Below, in pieces: positions 8,189 to 8,576 of a stretch of 8,576 nt of DNA. The notes beneath the pieces are model-generated. The model had not been told where the DNA came from. It searched no databases and saw only the letters and a program-made list of their open reading frames with translations. Numbering within the stretch: position 1 is the stretch's first letter; each line of letters opens with the position of its first letter. The DNA lies in assembly GCA_013361595.1 (NCBI GenBank), contig JABFXT010000137.1, positions 1 through 8,576 on the forward strand, given 5' to 3'. This stretch comes from Nocardia sp. (GTDB taxonomy: Bacteria > Actinomycetota > Actinomycetes > Mycobacteriales > Mycobacteriaceae). Both the position numbers and the translations under genes were made by a program.

Positions 8189-8576
8189 TGGCGCACCGGC
8201 TCGGTGTGGTTCGTTGCGGTTGGTGTTCTCTTCGGGTGAGGCGTTGGCGCCGAAGCCGGCGCAGCGGTTGCGGGAGTTGACCGGGACGGCTGTGCACAAT
8301 TTGTACGGTCCGACCGAGGCCGCGGTCGATGTCACCTTCCACGAGGTGACTGATGCGGACACGGTTACGGTGCCGATCGGTGCGCCGGTGTTCAACACGC
8401 GGGTGTATGTGTTGGATGCGCGGTTGCGGCCGGTGCCGGTGGGTGTCGCGGGTGAGTTGTATCTCGCGGGTTCTCAGTTGGCGCGTGGGTATGTGGCGCG
8501 GCCGGATCTGTCGGCGGATCGGTTCGTCGCCGATCCGTTCGAGATCGCGGAGCGGATGTACCGCACGGGTGACCTG
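8121..8576 (+). CDS. Out-of-frame continuation of the third adenylation domain (A3), 3'-partial
   Basis: These 152 codons are open to the window edge in the frame one base later than the upstream synthetase. They encode the second half of an adenylation core: VAHFVPS, then SSGEAL, A5 [11 protein letters not shown] (from 8301), A6-like [14 protein letters not shown], and YRTGDL (A7) at the very end. Pocket residues by alignment to GrsA numbering are His278 (8139), Phe299 (8226), Ser301 (8232), Leu322 (8301), Val330 (8325) and Asp331 (8328). This HFSLVD pattern matches actinobacterial serine codes of the form DVWHFSLVDK. The first three pocket residues and the ATP-binding YTSGSTG loop are missing. 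The frame is closed just upstream by TGA 8115-8117. I see no ribosome-binding site before the first in-frame GTG (8133), so this is most likely the tail of the same gene, not an independent one. Confidence 0.85.

Noticed and set aside
8100..8190. Programmed ribosomal frameshift joining the two frames
   Set aside because: No slippery run is present, and shifting frame would still leave out the roughly 83 residues with the ATP-binding loop and Asp235.
7211..8398. A 395-codon open frame on the - strand running across the A3 break
   Set aside because: It is again antisense shadow of C3 and A3 text with no recognisable domain. Being open across the junction is chance.
8133..8576. An independent gene starting at GTG 8133
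   Set aside because: The product would begin in the middle of an adenylation fold, with no ribosome-binding site or promoter-like sequence before it. It is the tail of the broken A3.
1..8576. RNA genes, CRISPR arrays, insertion sequences, promoters or terminators
   Set aside because: The window is continuous coding sequence with no intergenic gap. I saw no tRNA-like cloverleaf, direct-repeat array, transposase or hairpin followed by a T-run.

Overview
The window is an internal slice of a multimodular non-ribosomal peptide synthetase (NRPS) gene on the + strand, with no intergenic DNA. The DNA is GC-rich, and domain motifs and linkers resemble those of mycolate-containing actinomycetes (Nocardia, Rhodococcus and relatives). 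That placement is an inference from sequence style; no taxonomic marker gene is present.

One frame (first codon at base 2) is open from the left edge to a stop at 8186-8188. The real start codon lies upstream. Domains in order: most of an adenylation domain A1 (2-1130) and carrier T1 (1166-1381); condensation C2 (1451-2866), adenylation A2 (2942-4519), carrier T2 (4547-4753) and epimerization E2 (4784-6205); condensation C3 (6239-7621) and the first part of adenylation A3 (7661-8119). The rest of A3 (8121-8576) is in a different frame and runs off the right edge.

The pocket residues of A2 read DFWNIGMVHK, the classical threonine code. With the E domain, module 2 is predicted to deliver a D-configured threonine (D-Thr or D-allo-Thr). 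The condensation subtypes fit: C2 looks LCL-type and follows a module without epimerization, and C3 follows the E domain and should be DCL-type. A3 keeps HFSLVD at its last six variable pocket positions, which fits serine. A1 reads DALLIGAVAK, which I cannot assign. The inferred partial product is ...-X-D-Thr-Ser-...

The main anomaly is at 8119/8120. The text jumps from just before the A3 core motif (YTSGSTG) to the middle of the acyl-binding subdomain, losing about 83 codons plus a frame. It is either a real inactivating deletion or a misassembly in a repeat-rich NRPS gene. The window also shows a strong codon-use mosaic: the A domains at both edges favour GGT-type codons, while the sampled E-domain stretch favours GGC. 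This suggests adenylation subdomains exchanged or homogenised between modules. I found no RNA genes, mobile elements, CRISPR arrays, promoters or terminators.
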